DNA from: an uncultured Treponema sp.
GTDB taxonomy: Bacteria > Spirochaetota > Spirochaetia > Treponematales > Treponemataceae
NCBI GenBank assembly: GCA_900317625.1
Contig: ONHK01000004.1
Location: forward strand, 79,615 to 143,614
Direction of reading: 5' to 3'
DNA length: 64,000 nt
The notes under the pieces: generated by a model
Databases searched by the model: none
Seen by the model: only the letters and a program-made list of their open reading frames with translations
Told to the model about the DNA's origin: nothing
Shown here: piece by piece, positions 8,769-17,833 of the stretch
Position numbering within the stretch: position 1 is the first letter of the stretch
How the letters are laid out: every line of letters starts with the position of its first letter
Made by a program: the position numbers and the translations under genes

Positions 8769-9380
8769 TTGTTGATAGTGCTTTCAAAAGAGCAAGTTTC
8801 GGCAGAAGTTATGAAAATATCTTCTGATTCGGGACTTGCTTTTTTTATTCGGAATTTTTATCTCAAAATTGTAAAACCTGAATCTATTTTTGAAAATGCA
8901 GAGTTTTTGGATGAGGAAGAGCAGGATATTGTTGATGCAGGACTTGCGTTTGCGGCAGAATCAAAAGCTGTTGAATATCTTTCGCGTTCTGAGCAGAGTC
9001 GCTTTGGACTTGCAAAAAAACTCGGCAATAAAAACTATGAAAGAAAATCAATAGAAATGGCGTTGGATTATCTTGAATTCAAAAATTATCTTTCGGATGA
9101 ACGTTTTGCCCGCGCTTGGCTTAATTCAAGGCGTATAAATCATTCTGAGGGGCGTGCGAAACTTGCGGCTGAACTTGCTTACCGCGGAATAGATAAGGAA
9201 ACGGCAAGGCTTTCTTTGGATGAATTTTTCCAGGAAAATTCTGAGATTGAGCTTTGTAAAAGGGATTTTTATAAAATTTCAAAAAACTGCGCAGATTCAG
9301 AAAAAATAATCCGTAAGCTGATTGCCCACGGATTTTCGTATTCAATGATAAAAAAAGTGATTTCTGGTGATAGCGATTAA
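8769..9380 (+). CDS. recX: RecX-family regulatory protein
   Basis: About 203 residues with the tandem three-helix repeats of RecX: AVEYLSRSEQSRFGLAKKL, then ALDYLEFKNYLSDERFARAWL, then KLAAELAYRGI. RecX binds the RecA filament and modulates recombination. The start is not ATG: TTG at 8769, TTG at 8772 or GTG at 8778 are all possible after AGGA at 8761. No recA is nearby. The gene follows rpsI closely and may be reached by read-through. Confidence 0.85.
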   Translation: MLIVLSKEQVSAEVMKISSDSGLAFFIRNFYLKIVKPESIFENAEFLDEEEQDIVDAGLAFAAESKAVEYLSRSEQSRFGLAKKLGNKNYERKSIEMALDYLEFKNYLSDERFARAWLNSRRINHSEGRAKLAAELAYRGIDKETARLSLDEFFQENSEIELCKRDFYKISKNCADSEKIIRKLIAHGFSYSMIKKVISGDSD

Positions 9381-9389
9381 ACTAAATAT

Positions 9390-10352
9390 TTATTTTGTAT
9401 AGAGATATGCCGGATAGCGAATTGTCGCTTCTTGAGCTATTCCTTCAAAAAGTTTAGCCGCTGGAGCTGCGGAAGAAATCTTTCCTAAAAGTAAATCGTA
9501 AAGATTTGCTGATTTTTCGTATTTGTAGTCAACAATCTGGTATTCTTTTCCACCGAATTCTGCCTCAGACATATTTTTCAGCATGTTTTCCCATGAATCA
9601 ACTGCGTCTATAAGTCCGTTTTTTAAAGCCTGCGCTGCGGTGTAAATTCTTCCATCTGCAAGAATTTTTACATCATTTATAGGAATATTGCGGCTCATTG
9701 CCACGATGCCTGTGAATTGTTCATAACATTCATCAGAAATTGACTGCATGATTTTCCGCTGTTCATCCGAAACAGGTTCATTTGAATTGAACATATTCTT
9801 GTTTTTGCCAGAATGGATTGTCTCTGACTTTATTCCAAGTTTTTCAAAAAGCCCTGTAAGATCGTATGAACTTCCAGTTATTACGCCGATTGAGCCGGTC
9901 AAAGTATTTCTGTTTGCATAAATTTTCTTTGCGGCGCAGGAGATGTAATATCCTCCGGATGCGGCAAGTTTTCCCTGGTAAACATAAACTGGTTTTCCGG
10001 ATGTTTTATAGTCTTGGAGCGCAAGGTATGTTTCATCGGCCTCGTAGACAGTTCCGCCTGGAGAATCTATGAAAACCGCGATTCCCATATTTTTCTTGTC
10101 ATTTTTCAGGTTTTTTATTGTCTCCAAAAGCCATTTTTGATTGTAGGTTTGATTTTCTTCCTGAATTACACCTTCTATGTAAAGCGCGGCCACATAATTT
10201 TTTGCCGGTTTTCCAAAAACAAAAGTCTGATGTTCTGGGGTTTGTCCGGAGCTATCCTTTTGTGCAAAAAGTTTTAGAATTCCGCAGACTATAGCAAAAG
10301 CGATTATAAATATAAAGACAATCAGTCCAGCTTTCTGTTTTTTGTTTTTCAT
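9390..10352 (-). CDS. sppA: Signal peptide peptidase SppA-type serine protease
   Basis: 320 residues with one N-terminal membrane anchor (about 8-28) and a single peptidase S49 domain, the short form of SppA. The nucleophile Ser is in AASGGYYIS, and the preceding VFIDSPGGTV is the family oxyanion region. A Lys in the SGKNKN region is a candidate general base. It would degrade cleaved signal peptides in the inner membrane. It directly follows the DUF975 gene with no gap (stop at 10353, start at 10352), so the two are co-transcribed. Confidence 0.93.
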   Translation of the reverse strand: MKNKKQKAGLIVFIFIIAFAIVCGILKLFAQKDSSGQTPEHQTFVFGKPAKNYVAALYIEGVIQEENQTYNQKWLLETIKNLKNDKKNMGIAVFIDSPGGTVYEADETYLALQDYKTSGKPVYVYQGKLAASGGYYISCAAKKIYANRNTLTGSIGVITGSSYDLTGLFEKLGIKSETIHSGKNKNMFNSNEPVSDEQRKIMQSISDECYEQFTGIVAMSRNIPINDVKILADGRIYTAAQALKNGLIDAVDSWENMLKNMSEAEFGGKEYQIVDYKYEKSANLYDLLLGKISSAAPAAKLFEGIAQEATIRYPAYLYTK

Positions 10353-11033
10353 TTAGTCCTCTGTAAGATCTTCTGGTTTTAGTCGTTTTGTCTCAATTGC
10401 TTCTGTAAGAAGTGCATGGTAAACATTTGTCATTGTCATAAGATAATATGGTTGAATCCAGAAAAATCCGATTCCTGCAGTTGCGGCTCCAAGAATGAAC
10501 CATCCTAGAAAACTTAAGTCTGTCATAAAAATGTCCATTTTGTGTCCGCGTGTGATTTCAATGCTTATGCGCATTGCCTTGAATACAGAGATTTGCGGAT
10601 ATTCAAGTGCCACAAATTTTGTCATACAGTAGGAATAATGTTTCACGATTCCAGGAATTATAAAAAGGCAGAACCATAAGAAAGTCCAGAGTGTTTCCCA
10701 TAAACCGCAAAGGATTGCACGGCTGAATTTGCTGAAACCTTCAAGAAAATCTCCAAAAGTGATTTTTTCCGGTCCGCGCGACATTTTCAGGTGAAGATTA
10801 ATCTGGGAATATACAATTATCATCACAATACAAAATTCAATGATAGAAAAGAAATTCACCAGAATTTCAGCTCTCTCACTTATGAATGATGATGAAGTTG
10901 CCACGCTGTAAAGTTCCGGAGCATTTATCAAAGCGCAGACTGCATAGTAAATAATTGCTGCAAGGACAGGAATTGTCCATCTCTTTTTTAATTGCACTAA
11001 GGCATATTTTTTATATTTTTTTCTATTAAACAT
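10353..11033 (-). CDS. DUF975-family multi-pass membrane protein
   Basis: 226 residues with about five membrane helices. It matches the DUF975 pattern: an N-terminal basic LKKRW segment, a long middle with LWFCLFIIPGIVKHYSYCMT, and the C-terminal FLGWFILGAATAGIGFFWIQPYY. Function is not known. A GGAG lies about 11 bases before the ATG. It is the first gene of a two-gene unit with sppA. Confidence 0.85.
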   Translation of the reverse strand: MFNRKKYKKYALVQLKKRWTIPVLAAIIYYAVCALINAPELYSVATSSSFISERAEILVNFFSIIEFCIVMIIVYSQINLHLKMSRGPEKITFGDFLEGFSKFSRAILCGLWETLWTFLWFCLFIIPGIVKHYSYCMTKFVALEYPQISVFKAMRISIEITRGHKMDIFMTDLSFLGWFILGAATAGIGFFWIQPYYLMTMTNVYHALLTEAIETKRLKPEDLTED

Positions 11034-11064
11034 AACTAAAATCTACTCCTGATAAATATTGCTG

Positions 11065-11661
11065 TCAAGAATGATTTTCAAGTTCTTTCAGCATCTCGCT
11101 GTAGTAACGGTTTTCAATGTTTTTTTCTGGAATTCCGCATTTTGAAAGAAGAATTTTCAGCTCGGACTGGATTTTTTCAACAGTTTCCGGGTCGTTTTTT
11201 GCGGAAAGAATTTCTATTTCAATAAAATCTCCTAGTTTTTGAACATTGCAAAGTTCAAGGTTTGCGTTTCCTTGCGCGGTTTTTGCCGAAAAAATCATGA
11301 CTTCCTTGTGTTTTTTTAACACCGGCACAAAACCTATGTCATCAAAAAGAATTTCCACAGCCTCGGCATTTGAAATTTCAGTTTCTTTTTCGTCATTTAC
11401 TTCTATTGAAATTCCTTTTGAATCAGTTTTCAGCTCCTTTTTTTTGTAAGTAAGAAAATTTGAGGTTTTTGTTCTATTTTCCGTTTTTTCAGTCTGCCTT
11501 CGGATTCTTGCGGAAATATAATTTTTTCCGGCAGATTTTTTTTCAAGGTGAAAATATGTGTCATCTTTTGTTACAGTTTTTTCGTATTTTGCAAATGAAT
11601 TCAGGTTTTCAATAAGTTTTTCGCGGTTAAAAACGTGGGCTTTAAGTTCAATTTCTGTCAT
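11065..11661 (-). CDS. CYTH-domain protein (CyaB / triphosphatase-like)
   Basis: 198 residues with the CYTH signature EIELKA (ExExK) at residues 3-8. The paired basic and acidic strands of the triphosphate tunnel follow (ISARIRRQ, LTYKKKE, LELCNVQKLGDFIEIEI). Family members are class IV adenylate cyclases or hydrolases of triphosphates such as thiamine triphosphate; the substrate cannot be chosen from sequence. There is no Shine-Dalgarno. TATACT lies exactly 7 nt before the ATG, so the mRNA may be leaderless. It is divergent from dus. Confidence 0.85.
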   Translation of the reverse strand: MTEIELKAHVFNREKLIENLNSFAKYEKTVTKDDTYFHLEKKSAGKNYISARIRRQTEKTENRTKTSNFLTYKKKELKTDSKGISIEVNDEKETEISNAEAVEILFDDIGFVPVLKKHKEVMIFSAKTAQGNANLELCNVQKLGDFIEIEILSAKNDPETVEKIQSELKILLSKCGIPEKNIENRYYSEMLKELENHS

Positions 11662-11715
11662 ATTTTTTAGTATACAGGATTTTCAAAAAAAATGAATAAA
11701 TGCTAATATTTTTGA
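11662..11715. promoter_or_regulatory. Compact divergent promoter region of CYTH gene and dus
   Basis: Only 54 bp separate two divergent start codons. On the minus strand TATACT (11674-11669) is 7 nt from the CYTH ATG. On the plus strand TAATAT (11704-11709) is 6 nt from the dus ATG, with TTTCAA 17 bp further upstream. Neither gene has a Shine-Dalgarno, so both may give leaderless transcripts. Confidence 0.45.
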
Positions 11716-12717
11716 ATGAAGTTAATTTGCGCGCCTATGGCAACTTTGAGTCATCCGGCTTTCAGGATGTTGATAGAAAAATTCGGCGGTTGTGATGAAT
11801 ATTACACAGAGATGATAAATGCGCCTTCCTTGCTGAATAATGGTCAGTTTGAAAAATTTTATATAAATCCGGCGCCTGTTCCAGAAAAAATTGTATGGCA
11901 GCTTACGGGAAAATCCGCTGGTCCGATTATAGAGGCGGCTTCTGTTGTTGCGGCGTTGGGCGGAATCGGTGTTGACTTGAATATGGGTTGCTCTGCACCG
12001 GAAATTGTTAATAGCGGAGCTGGAATTGCCTGGATGCTTAAGCCTCGGACGGAAACTCTGGAGCTTGTGAAAGGCGTAAAAAAAGCGCTGGAAAAATACG
12101 AGGATGAAACTGGAGTCCACAGAAGATTCAGTGTGAAATTCCGGCTTGGAGACGAGAATTTTACCGATGAAAGTTTTTTTTCATTTGCGGATATGCTTGT
12201 TGAAAACGGAGTTGAGCGGCTGACCCTTCATCCCCGGACAAAAAAAGAAAAGTATAGGGATTTGCCGCGCTGGGAATATGCGCAGAAACTCGCGGAACGG
12301 TATTCCGGAAAAATTTCTGTTGTTGTGAACGGCGACATAAAAGATTCTGAGTCCGCGGAAAATGCGGAAAAAATCTGCCCCTTGTGCGATGGGCTTATGA
12401 TTGGCAGAATGGCGGTTCAGAAACCATGGATTTTTGCGGAGATTTCAAAAAATCTGAACGCTTCTGATTCAGAAAAAAAGCCGGTTGATTTGCTGCAATG
12501 CGCCCTGGATTTTATTGATTTTGTTGAAAAGTTTCAGCCGCCGGAATTTTATAAAAGCCGCCTTCAGCGTTTCTTCACTTATTTTTGTATGAATTTCTCT
12601 TTTGCGCATTACGCCCAGACTCAGATGCTGAATGCAAAAAATATTGAGGATTCCCGCGCAAGAATACGCGAATATTTTGAAAAAGTTCCGGAAGATCGTT
12701 TTAAATTCAGTGTGTAG
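11716..12717 (+). CDS. dus: tRNA-dihydrouridine synthase
   Basis: 333-residue flavoenzyme that reduces uridine in tRNA D-loops. The FMN barrel begins with LICAPMATLSHPAFR. The catalytic Cys is in DLNMGCSAPEI, where an extra residue separates Cys from the usual following Pro. HPRTKKEKY, VVVNGDI and GLMIGRMAVQKPWIF complete the family pattern. The C-terminal helical domain is present. The paralogue type (A, B or C) cannot be assigned safely. Confidence 0.92.
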   Translation: MKLICAPMATLSHPAFRMLIEKFGGCDEYYTEMINAPSLLNNGQFEKFYINPAPVPEKIVWQLTGKSAGPIIEAASVVAALGGIGVDLNMGCSAPEIVNSGAGIAWMLKPRTETLELVKGVKKALEKYEDETGVHRRFSVKFRLGDENFTDESFFSFADMLVENGVERLTLHPRTKKEKYRDLPRWEYAQKLAERYSGKISVVVNGDIKDSESAENAEKICPLCDGLMIGRMAVQKPWIFAEISKNLNASDSEKKPVDLLQCALDFIDFVEKFQPPEFYKSRLQRFFTYFCMNFSFAHYAQTQMLNAKNIEDSRARIREYFEKVPEDRFKFSV

Positions 12718-12729
12718 GAAACATAAAAC

Positions 12730-12759
12730 TTGACGATAAAATACGGCCTATGTTATTCT
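12730..12759 (+). promoter_or_regulatory. Probable promoter of yajC-secD-secF
   Basis: TTGACG (12730-12735), 18 bp, TATTCT (12754-12759). It lies in the only gap before the operon and about 50 bp upstream of yajC. Confidence 0.45.
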
Positions 12760-12809
12760 ATAAGAACTGAAAATTTCAGTAATTTACATATTTAAAAAGG
12801 AAAAAAGAC

Positions 12810-13196
12810 ATGTCGTTTATTTCACTTCTTCAGGAAGCCGCTGGTGCAGCTCCAAGCGCTTCTAGCACAGCAGGATTGCTTTCTACAATCGTTCCATTTT
12901 TATTGATTATTGTAATCTTTTATTTTTTCTTGATTCGTCCTCAGAACAAGAAACAGAAAGAAACAGAAAAGATGATTGCCGCTCTTAAAAAAGGCGACAA
13001 AGTTGTAACAATTGGTGGAATCCACGGAGTTGTTTCTTCAACAAAAGAAAAGACTATCATTGTAAAAGTTGATGACAACTGCAAGATTGAATTCAGCCGT
13101 TCTGCAATTGCTGGTGTTGAGTCAGAAAAAACTGAAAAACCAGAAACAAAGAAAGACGAAAAAGAAGAGGCTTCTGTAGAAGCTGAAAAAAAATAA
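12810..13196 (+). CDS. yajC: Preprotein translocase subunit YajC
   Basis: 128 residues with one membrane helix (about 22-44) and the signature FYFFLIRPQNKKQKETEKM, followed by KKGDKVVTIGGIHGVV. YajC associates with SecDF at the translocon. The C-terminus has a Glu/Lys-rich tail. AAAAGGAAAA precedes the ATG. First gene of yajC-secD-secF. Confidence 0.96.
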   Translation: MSFISLLQEAAGAAPSASSTAGLLSTIVPFLLIIVIFYFFLIRPQNKKQKETEKMIAALKKGDKVVTIGGIHGVVSSTKEKTIIVKVDDNCKIEFSRSAIAGVESEKTEKPETKKDEKEEASVEAEKK

Positions 13197-13214
13197 AAAA
13201 ACGGGGTAAACAAG

Positions 13215-14957
13215 ATGAATAAACGTGCGCGTTTAGTTATTCTTCTGGCTGTTTTAGCAATCTGTTATGCCTTCCTTTATCCATCGGTAAAATGGTATTG
13301 GGGTACTCCAAAAGAAGTTCAGGCTTTGGCTTTAGGTTCATTGGAAAATATCAGGGATTATGCTACAGCGCAGGGTGCACAGGATGTTAATGCAGTAAAA
13401 GAAGCTGCAAAAACAGATTTGAATGCAAAAATTGATGAAAAATATGCATGGCTTGAAAAAGCTGCTGCAAAAAAATATAAGGCTGCCAAGCAGAAAGTTC
13501 CGGCAGAAATGACAATTGGCGCAATTCTTGATGCATATTCAAACGAGGCGGAATTCCTTGAGGAATTTACAAGTCGTTACCGCGAGCAGATTCTTAAGGC
13601 AAAAAAGAATTATCAGAATTCTGTAAAACTTGGTCTTGACCTTTCTGGCGGTATGAACATTATTGTAAAAGCTGATCTTGATGCGGCTCTTGTGGCGCAG
13701 GAAGAGTCTGGTGTTGTTACAGATGCTGAGGCTTTCAAGAAAAACGCAATGGCAAACGCTATAGAAAATCTTTCAAGCCGAATTGACCGGTTTGGTCTTA
13801 CAGAACCAGTTATCCGTCAGCAGGGTGAAGACAGAATCTATATTGAAATGCCAGGTGCAGCCGAAGCGGATTCAATCAACGCTCTTATCATGGGTAAGGG
13901 AATTTTGAATTTCCGTCTTGTTGATGATGATGCCACAAGCAAATTCCTTGCATATTATCAGCAGCATATAACAACAACGTTCAATGCTTCTGGCGAGCTT
14001 GTTGATCCTTCAATTATTCCTTCTGACTGCGAAATTATCGGTCATTATACGAAAGATGAGTACGGTCTTGATGAAAGAATCGGTTATCTTGTTGTAAAGA
14101 AAGAAGTTGCACTTGAAGGTGCTCACATAAAGAGTGCGGATGTTGGTACTGACCAGTACACAAACCGTCCAGAGGTTGACTTTGTCCTTGATTCTGAAGG
14201 TGCTGAGATTTTTGCTAAATTTACAGCGGCAAATAAAGGTAAGAATCTTGCGATTGTAAGCGACAATAAAATCAAGTCTTACGCGCGGATAAATGACGCG
14301 ATTACTGGTGGCCGTGTCGCAATCAGCGGATTTGGTCTTGAAGAGGCACAGAATCTTCAGAAAGTTCTTCAGTCTGCATGGTTGAATGTTCCGCTTTCTG
14401 TTGAATCTCAGCAGGTTATTGGTGCATCGCTTGGAGAACAGGCTATTGCCCAGGGAATCAAGGCGATTGCGGTTGGTCTTATTCTTATCATGATTTTTAT
14501 GCTCATCTGGTACAAAGGTGCTGGTGTGAACGCAATTGTTGCCCAGATTTTGAACCTTTACATAATGTTCTCTGTTCTTTCTGCGTTTAATTTGACTTTG
14601 TCGCTTTCTTCTATTGCCGGTATGATTTTGACAATCGGTATGGCAGTTGATGCTAACGTAATCATTTTTGAACGAATCAAGGAAGAACTTATTGCAGGAA
14701 AGAGTCGTGTTGCGGCAATTTCCGCTGGTTTTGACAATGCTTTCTGGGCAATCATGGACTCTAACATAACAACATTCATTGCGGCAATCTTCCTTTCTCA
14801 GCTTGGAAGCGGTTCTATCCAGGGATTTGCTGTCAGCCTTGCGATTGGTGTTGTTTCTTCTGTATTCACAGCATTGTTTGTGTCTCGCTTGATGTTCGAT
14901 TTTGAGACTGATGTCTTGAAGTCAACAAAGGTAAGCATCGGCTGGAGGATTAAATAA
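13215..14957 (+). CDS. secD: Protein translocase subunit SecD
   Basis: 580 residues. One N-terminal helix (about 5-25) is followed by a large periplasmic region and five C-terminal helices. Family motifs are LGLDLSGGMNIIVKADL, NLSSRIDRFGLTEPVIRQQG and, in the membrane part, GMAVDANVIIFERIKEE. SecDF uses the proton gradient to pull exported proteins through. A Lys/Ala-rich stretch of about 100 residues between the first helix and the LDLSGG motif is longer than in E. coli. The stop overlaps the secF ATG by one base. Confidence 0.97.
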   Translation: MNKRARLVILLAVLAICYAFLYPSVKWYWGTPKEVQALALGSLENIRDYATAQGAQDVNAVKEAAKTDLNAKIDEKYAWLEKAAAKKYKAAKQKVPAEMTIGAILDAYSNEAEFLEEFTSRYREQILKAKKNYQNSVKLGLDLSGGMNIIVKADLDAALVAQEESGVVTDAEAFKKNAMANAIENLSSRIDRFGLTEPVIRQQGEDRIYIEMPGAAEADSINALIMGKGILNFRLVDDDATSKFLAYYQQHITTTFNASGELVDPSIIPSDCEIIGHYTKDEYGLDERIGYLVVKKEVALEGAHIKSADVGTDQYTNRPEVDFVLDSEGAEIFAKFTAANKGKNLAIVSDNKIKSYARINDAITGGRVAISGFGLEEAQNLQKVLQSAWLNVPLSVESQQVIGASLGEQAIAQGIKAIAVGLILIMIFMLIWYKGAGVNAIVAQILNLYIMFSVLSAFNLTLSLSSIAGMILTIGMAVDANVIIFERIKEELIAGKSRVAAISAGFDNAFWAIMDSNITTFIAAIFLSQLGSGSIQGFAVSLAIGVVSSVFTALFVSRLMFDFETDVLKSTKVSIGWRIK

Positions 14958-16198
14958 TGGAAAAGAAAGTTATACATTTCAGTAAATTCTTTTTGCCAGC
15001 GGCAATAATCAGTTCTGTAATTATTATTTTTGGCGTTGTTGGTTTTGTTACACGCGGAATAAATCTGGGAATTGATTTTAAGCCAGGTTTTGTTGAGGAA
15101 GTAAGAATTGCTCCTGTTGCAGTTGAACTTACATATTCTGGTTCTGCAAAAGTTACAGCAGATCTTTCAAAAGACAGTTTTGATCTTATCATTACTGGTT
15201 CTGGCGCAGAAAATGAGACAAAGGTTTATCCTTACAGCGAATATGCTACTGTAAATGACATTGCAAAGGCGTTGAATGAAGTTGAAGGTGTTTCTGCAGC
15301 AGTAAAAACTGAAGGAACTGAAGATTCTGCATTGCTTTTTGTGAACTCTGCGGTTTCTACACAGCTTACAAATTCTCCGCTTTTCTTGTATGCGGCTCAG
15401 AGAAATGTTTCTGTAGATGAAGTCCGTGAGGCACTTTCTGCTTTTGAAGGTTTTTCTGTAAAGGCTTTAGGTGGAAACAACGGTGCAAGTTATCAGGTTC
15501 GAATGCCTGAATCTTTTGGCGACAAATCTGGTTCTGAGCTTCAGAATGCTGTTCTTGAGGCACTTGACGCGAAATTTGGTGAAAACACTGTTACAATTGT
15601 AAAAACTGATTTTATCGGTTCAAGTTTTTCTAAGACTCTTGCAAGCAAATCTCTTATTCTTTTGATTGCGACTTTTGTTCTGATTTGGTTGTATGCGGCA
15701 ATTCGTTTCCACTGGGATTTTGCGCTTGGTTCAATTATTGCTTTGATTCATGATGCGCTGATTATGATTACATTCATCGTTTGGACTCGCATGGAATTTA
15801 CAGCAACTGTTCTGGCTGCAATTTTGACGATTGTCGGTTATTCCATCAACGCAACTGTTGTAATTCTTGACCGCGTTCGTTCAAACCTGCGCCTGGCAAA
15901 ATTCAATAAATTCAATGATATTTTGGACAAATCGCTTTCTGACACTTTGGGACGTTCGATTATTACGACTGTAACAACTTTGTTTGCGGTAGTTTCTTTG
16001 TATCTGTACACAACAGGAAGCATTAAAGATTTTGCCCTTGCATTGATTGTCGGACTTTTGAGCGGTTGTTATTCTTCTATCTTTATTTCTAGCGGCTTTA
16101 TTTCAATTTTAAGAAAGAACTGGAAGCCTGAATTTGGCGTTCATCATTCTTTGAAAACTGAAAAAGGTGTTCTGCAGATGGATGGAATTCAAATCTAA
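14957..16198 (+). CDS. secF: Protein translocase subunit SecF
   Basis: 413 residues, SecD partner. An N-terminal helix is followed by GINLGIDFKPGFVEEV (the FxGG-like motif has PG in place of GG), a periplasmic domain and five helices with VGYSINATVVILDRVRSNL and SIITTVTTLFAV. The periplasmic part, about 140 residues, is larger than in E. coli SecF. A strong terminator follows. Confidence 0.96.
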   Translation: MEKKVIHFSKFFLPAAIISSVIIIFGVVGFVTRGINLGIDFKPGFVEEVRIAPVAVELTYSGSAKVTADLSKDSFDLIITGSGAENETKVYPYSEYATVNDIAKALNEVEGVSAAVKTEGTEDSALLFVNSAVSTQLTNSPLFLYAAQRNVSVDEVREALSAFEGFSVKALGGNNGASYQVRMPESFGDKSGSELQNAVLEALDAKFGENTVTIVKTDFIGSSFSKTLASKSLILLIATFVLIWLYAAIRFHWDFALGSIIALIHDALIMITFIVWTRMEFTATVLAAILTIVGYSINATVVILDRVRSNLRLAKFNKFNDILDKSLSDTLGRSIITTVTTLFAVVSLYLYTTGSIKDFALALIVGLLSGCYSSIFISSGFISILRKNWKPEFGVHHSLKTEKGVLQMDGIQI

Positions 16199-16226
16199 CT
16201 TAAAGCTGATTTAATCTGAAATTTTT

Positions 16227-16259
16227 AAGACCTGGAATAATTTTCCGGGTCTTTTTTTT
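16227..16259 (+). terminator. Terminator of yajC-secD-secF
   Basis: AAGACCTGGAA pairs with TTCCGGGTCTT (one G-T pair) and is followed by eight T residues. Confidence 0.92.
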
Positions 16260-16284
16260 GTTTATTTTAAATGTTATAACTTTT

Positions 16285-17136
16285 ATGATGAAAGTAATTC
16301 TTGCTGATGTGCTTGGCTATTGTATGGGCGTTCGCCGCGCGGTTGAAATGGCTGATGATTCTTTAAAAAATTGCGGCGCCAAAAAAGTGTATTCTTTTGG
16401 TCCATTGATTCATAATCGGATTGCGCTTGAAAATCTTGCGAAAAAGGGACTTTCTGTTTTAAAAGAAGATAAAATTCCGGGTATTGAAAAGGGAAGTCTT
16501 GTTGTAATCCGTGCGCACGGAGTTCCGCCTGCGATTATGGAAAAACTTTCAGATTCTGGCTGCCAAATTCTGAATGCGACTTGCCCGAAAGTTATGGCGA
16601 GCCAGAAAAATGCTGAAAAATATGCAAAACTTGGATATACAGTGATTCTTGCCGGGGATTCTAACCATGGCGAGGTTGCAGGAATTTCTGGATATGCCGG
16701 AAAAAAATTTGTTCTTGTTCAAAACAAGGATGAGGCTGAAAAAATGCCGCCGCTTTCTGATGATGAGAACGCAGTTCTTTTGTGCCAGACAACTTTTAGC
16801 AAGGAAGAATTTTCGCAGATTGTGGAGAAACTTTCAAAAAAAATAAAAAATCTTAAGGTTTTGAATACGATTTGTTCGGCAACGAAGGAACGTCAGGATG
16901 CGTTGAAAAGGCTTTGTCCGAAAGTTGACGGAATTCTTGTGGTTGGTGGAAAAAATTCTGCGAACACAAAGCGGCTTTTGCAGATTGCTGGGGAAAATTG
17001 CGGAAAAGCGGTTCTTATTGAAACCGCTGAGGAAATTCCGGAGGATTTTTTTGCGCTGGATTCTGTGGGAATAACTGCCGGCGCGAGCACGCCGAATTCT
17101 GTGATTAAAAAAGTTGTGGCCGCGCTAGAAAACTAG
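16285..17136 (+). CDS. ispH: 4-hydroxy-3-methylbut-2-enyl diphosphate reductase (IspH)
   Basis: Last enzyme of the MEP isoprenoid pathway, an iron-sulfur protein making IPP and DMAPP. The three cluster Cys are in GYCMG (13), NATCPKV (100) and NTICSAT (197). IRAHGVPP and the C-terminal GITAGASTPNSVI are also typical. The frame extends up to 16258 but that would begin in the secF terminator; ATG at 16285 or 16288 is better. No Shine-Dalgarno is visible. TATAAC ends 7 nt before the 16288 ATG. The normal length and motifs suggest full function. Confidence 0.95.
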   Translation: MMKVILADVLGYCMGVRRAVEMADDSLKNCGAKKVYSFGPLIHNRIALENLAKKGLSVLKEDKIPGIEKGSLVVIRAHGVPPAIMEKLSDSGCQILNATCPKVMASQKNAEKYAKLGYTVILAGDSNHGEVAGISGYAGKKFVLVQNKDEAEKMPPLSDDENAVLLCQTTFSKEEFSQIVEKLSKKIKNLKVLNTICSATKERQDALKRLCPKVDGILVVGGKNSANTKRLLQIAGENCGKAVLIETAEEIPEDFFALDSVGITAGASTPNSVIKKVVAALEN

Positions 17137-17208
17137 CGGGGCGTTGTGGGGTGTCCCCGCACGGTGGGTAGACGAAAAAGTTGAGCATTGCGAAACATTT
17201 TGAGGCGC
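17137..17208. repeat. GC-rich structured intergenic segment after ispH
   Basis: Unlike its AT-rich surroundings, this stretch is G/C-rich. It holds GCGGGG...CCCCGC (17137-17160) with an inner GGGGTGTCCCC, then a segment running through GTTGAGCATTGCG and GAGGCGCAGG. No ORF is apparent. It looks like a dispersed repeat element joined to the terminator that follows, but only one copy is in this window. Confidence 0.4.
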
Positions 17209-17209
17209 A

Positions 17210-17231
17210 GGGCGGTTGTCCGCCCTTTTTT
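17210..17231 (+). terminator. Terminator downstream of ispH
   Basis: Perfect GGGCGG-TTGT-CCGCCC stem followed by six T residues. Confidence 0.9.
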
Positions 17232-17268
17232 AGTGTGAATGGAGTTGTCTGCCTGTAAAAAACATTTG

Positions 17269-17297
17269 TTGAAAGATACTTCTTATTGATATATAAT
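17269..17297 (+). promoter_or_regulatory. Promoter of ndk, predicted leaderless
   Basis: TTGAAA (17269-17274), exactly 17 bp, TATAAT (17292-17297). The ATG of ndk begins 7 nt later, at the expected transcription start, and no Shine-Dalgarno is present. Confidence 0.65.
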
Positions 17298-17304
17298 AAA
17301 AGTT

Positions 17305-17748
17305 ATGACACGATGTTTTGCTATGTTGAAGCCTGGCGTGCTTAATCGCCGTATTGTTGGACAAGTTATCAGCCGTCTTGAAGGCAAAGGTTTGAAGCTT
17401 GTTGGTTTAAAAATGATGCAGATTAGCGAAGAGCTTGCGCATAAACATTACGCGGAGCACAAAGATAAGCCGTTTTTTAATGATTTGTGCAGTTACATAA
17501 CTTCTGCGCCGGTTGTTGCTATGGTTTGGCAGGGTGATGATTGTGTTACTCTTGTTAGAAAAGTAGTTGGGGCGACAAAACCGTCTGAAGCGGCACCAGG
17601 AACAATCCGTGGAGATTTTTGTGCTCATACAAATTACAATGTGATTCATGCTTCTGACTCTGATGAGAGTGCTAACCGCGAAATCGGGCTTTTCTTTAAC
17701 GAAAATGAGATTTTTGACTGGAAAGATAATCTTTCTGAATGGATTTAA
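17305..17748 (+). CDS. ndk: Nucleoside diphosphate kinase
   Basis: 147 residues, normal length. It transfers the gamma phosphate between nucleoside triphosphates and diphosphates. The phosphohistidine is in NVIHASDS. CFAMLKPGVLNRRIVG and the GATKPSEAAPGTIRGDF segment bind nucleotide. The start is set by homology length; there is no Shine-Dalgarno, and a near-consensus promoter ends 7 nt upstream. The gene is monocistronic by position: a terminator precedes it and gpsA starts 85 bp later. Confidence 0.97.
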   Translation: MTRCFAMLKPGVLNRRIVGQVISRLEGKGLKLVGLKMMQISEELAHKHYAEHKDKPFFNDLCSYITSAPVVAMVWQGDDCVTLVRKVVGATKPSEAAPGTIRGDFCAHTNYNVIHASDSDESANREIGLFFNENEIFDWKDNLSEWI

Positions 17749-17833
17749 ATTGCGGTTTTCTGCGGACTTGAAGTTCACGGAATAAAAAATAAATTGAATA
17801 AATCGGAAGAATATAATTAAGAAGGTTTTTAAT

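Noticed and set aside
17812..17817. TATAAT just before gpsA as its promoter
   Set aside because: The transcription start it implies would fall inside the AAGAAGG ribosome-binding site, and no -35 is present at a proper distance.
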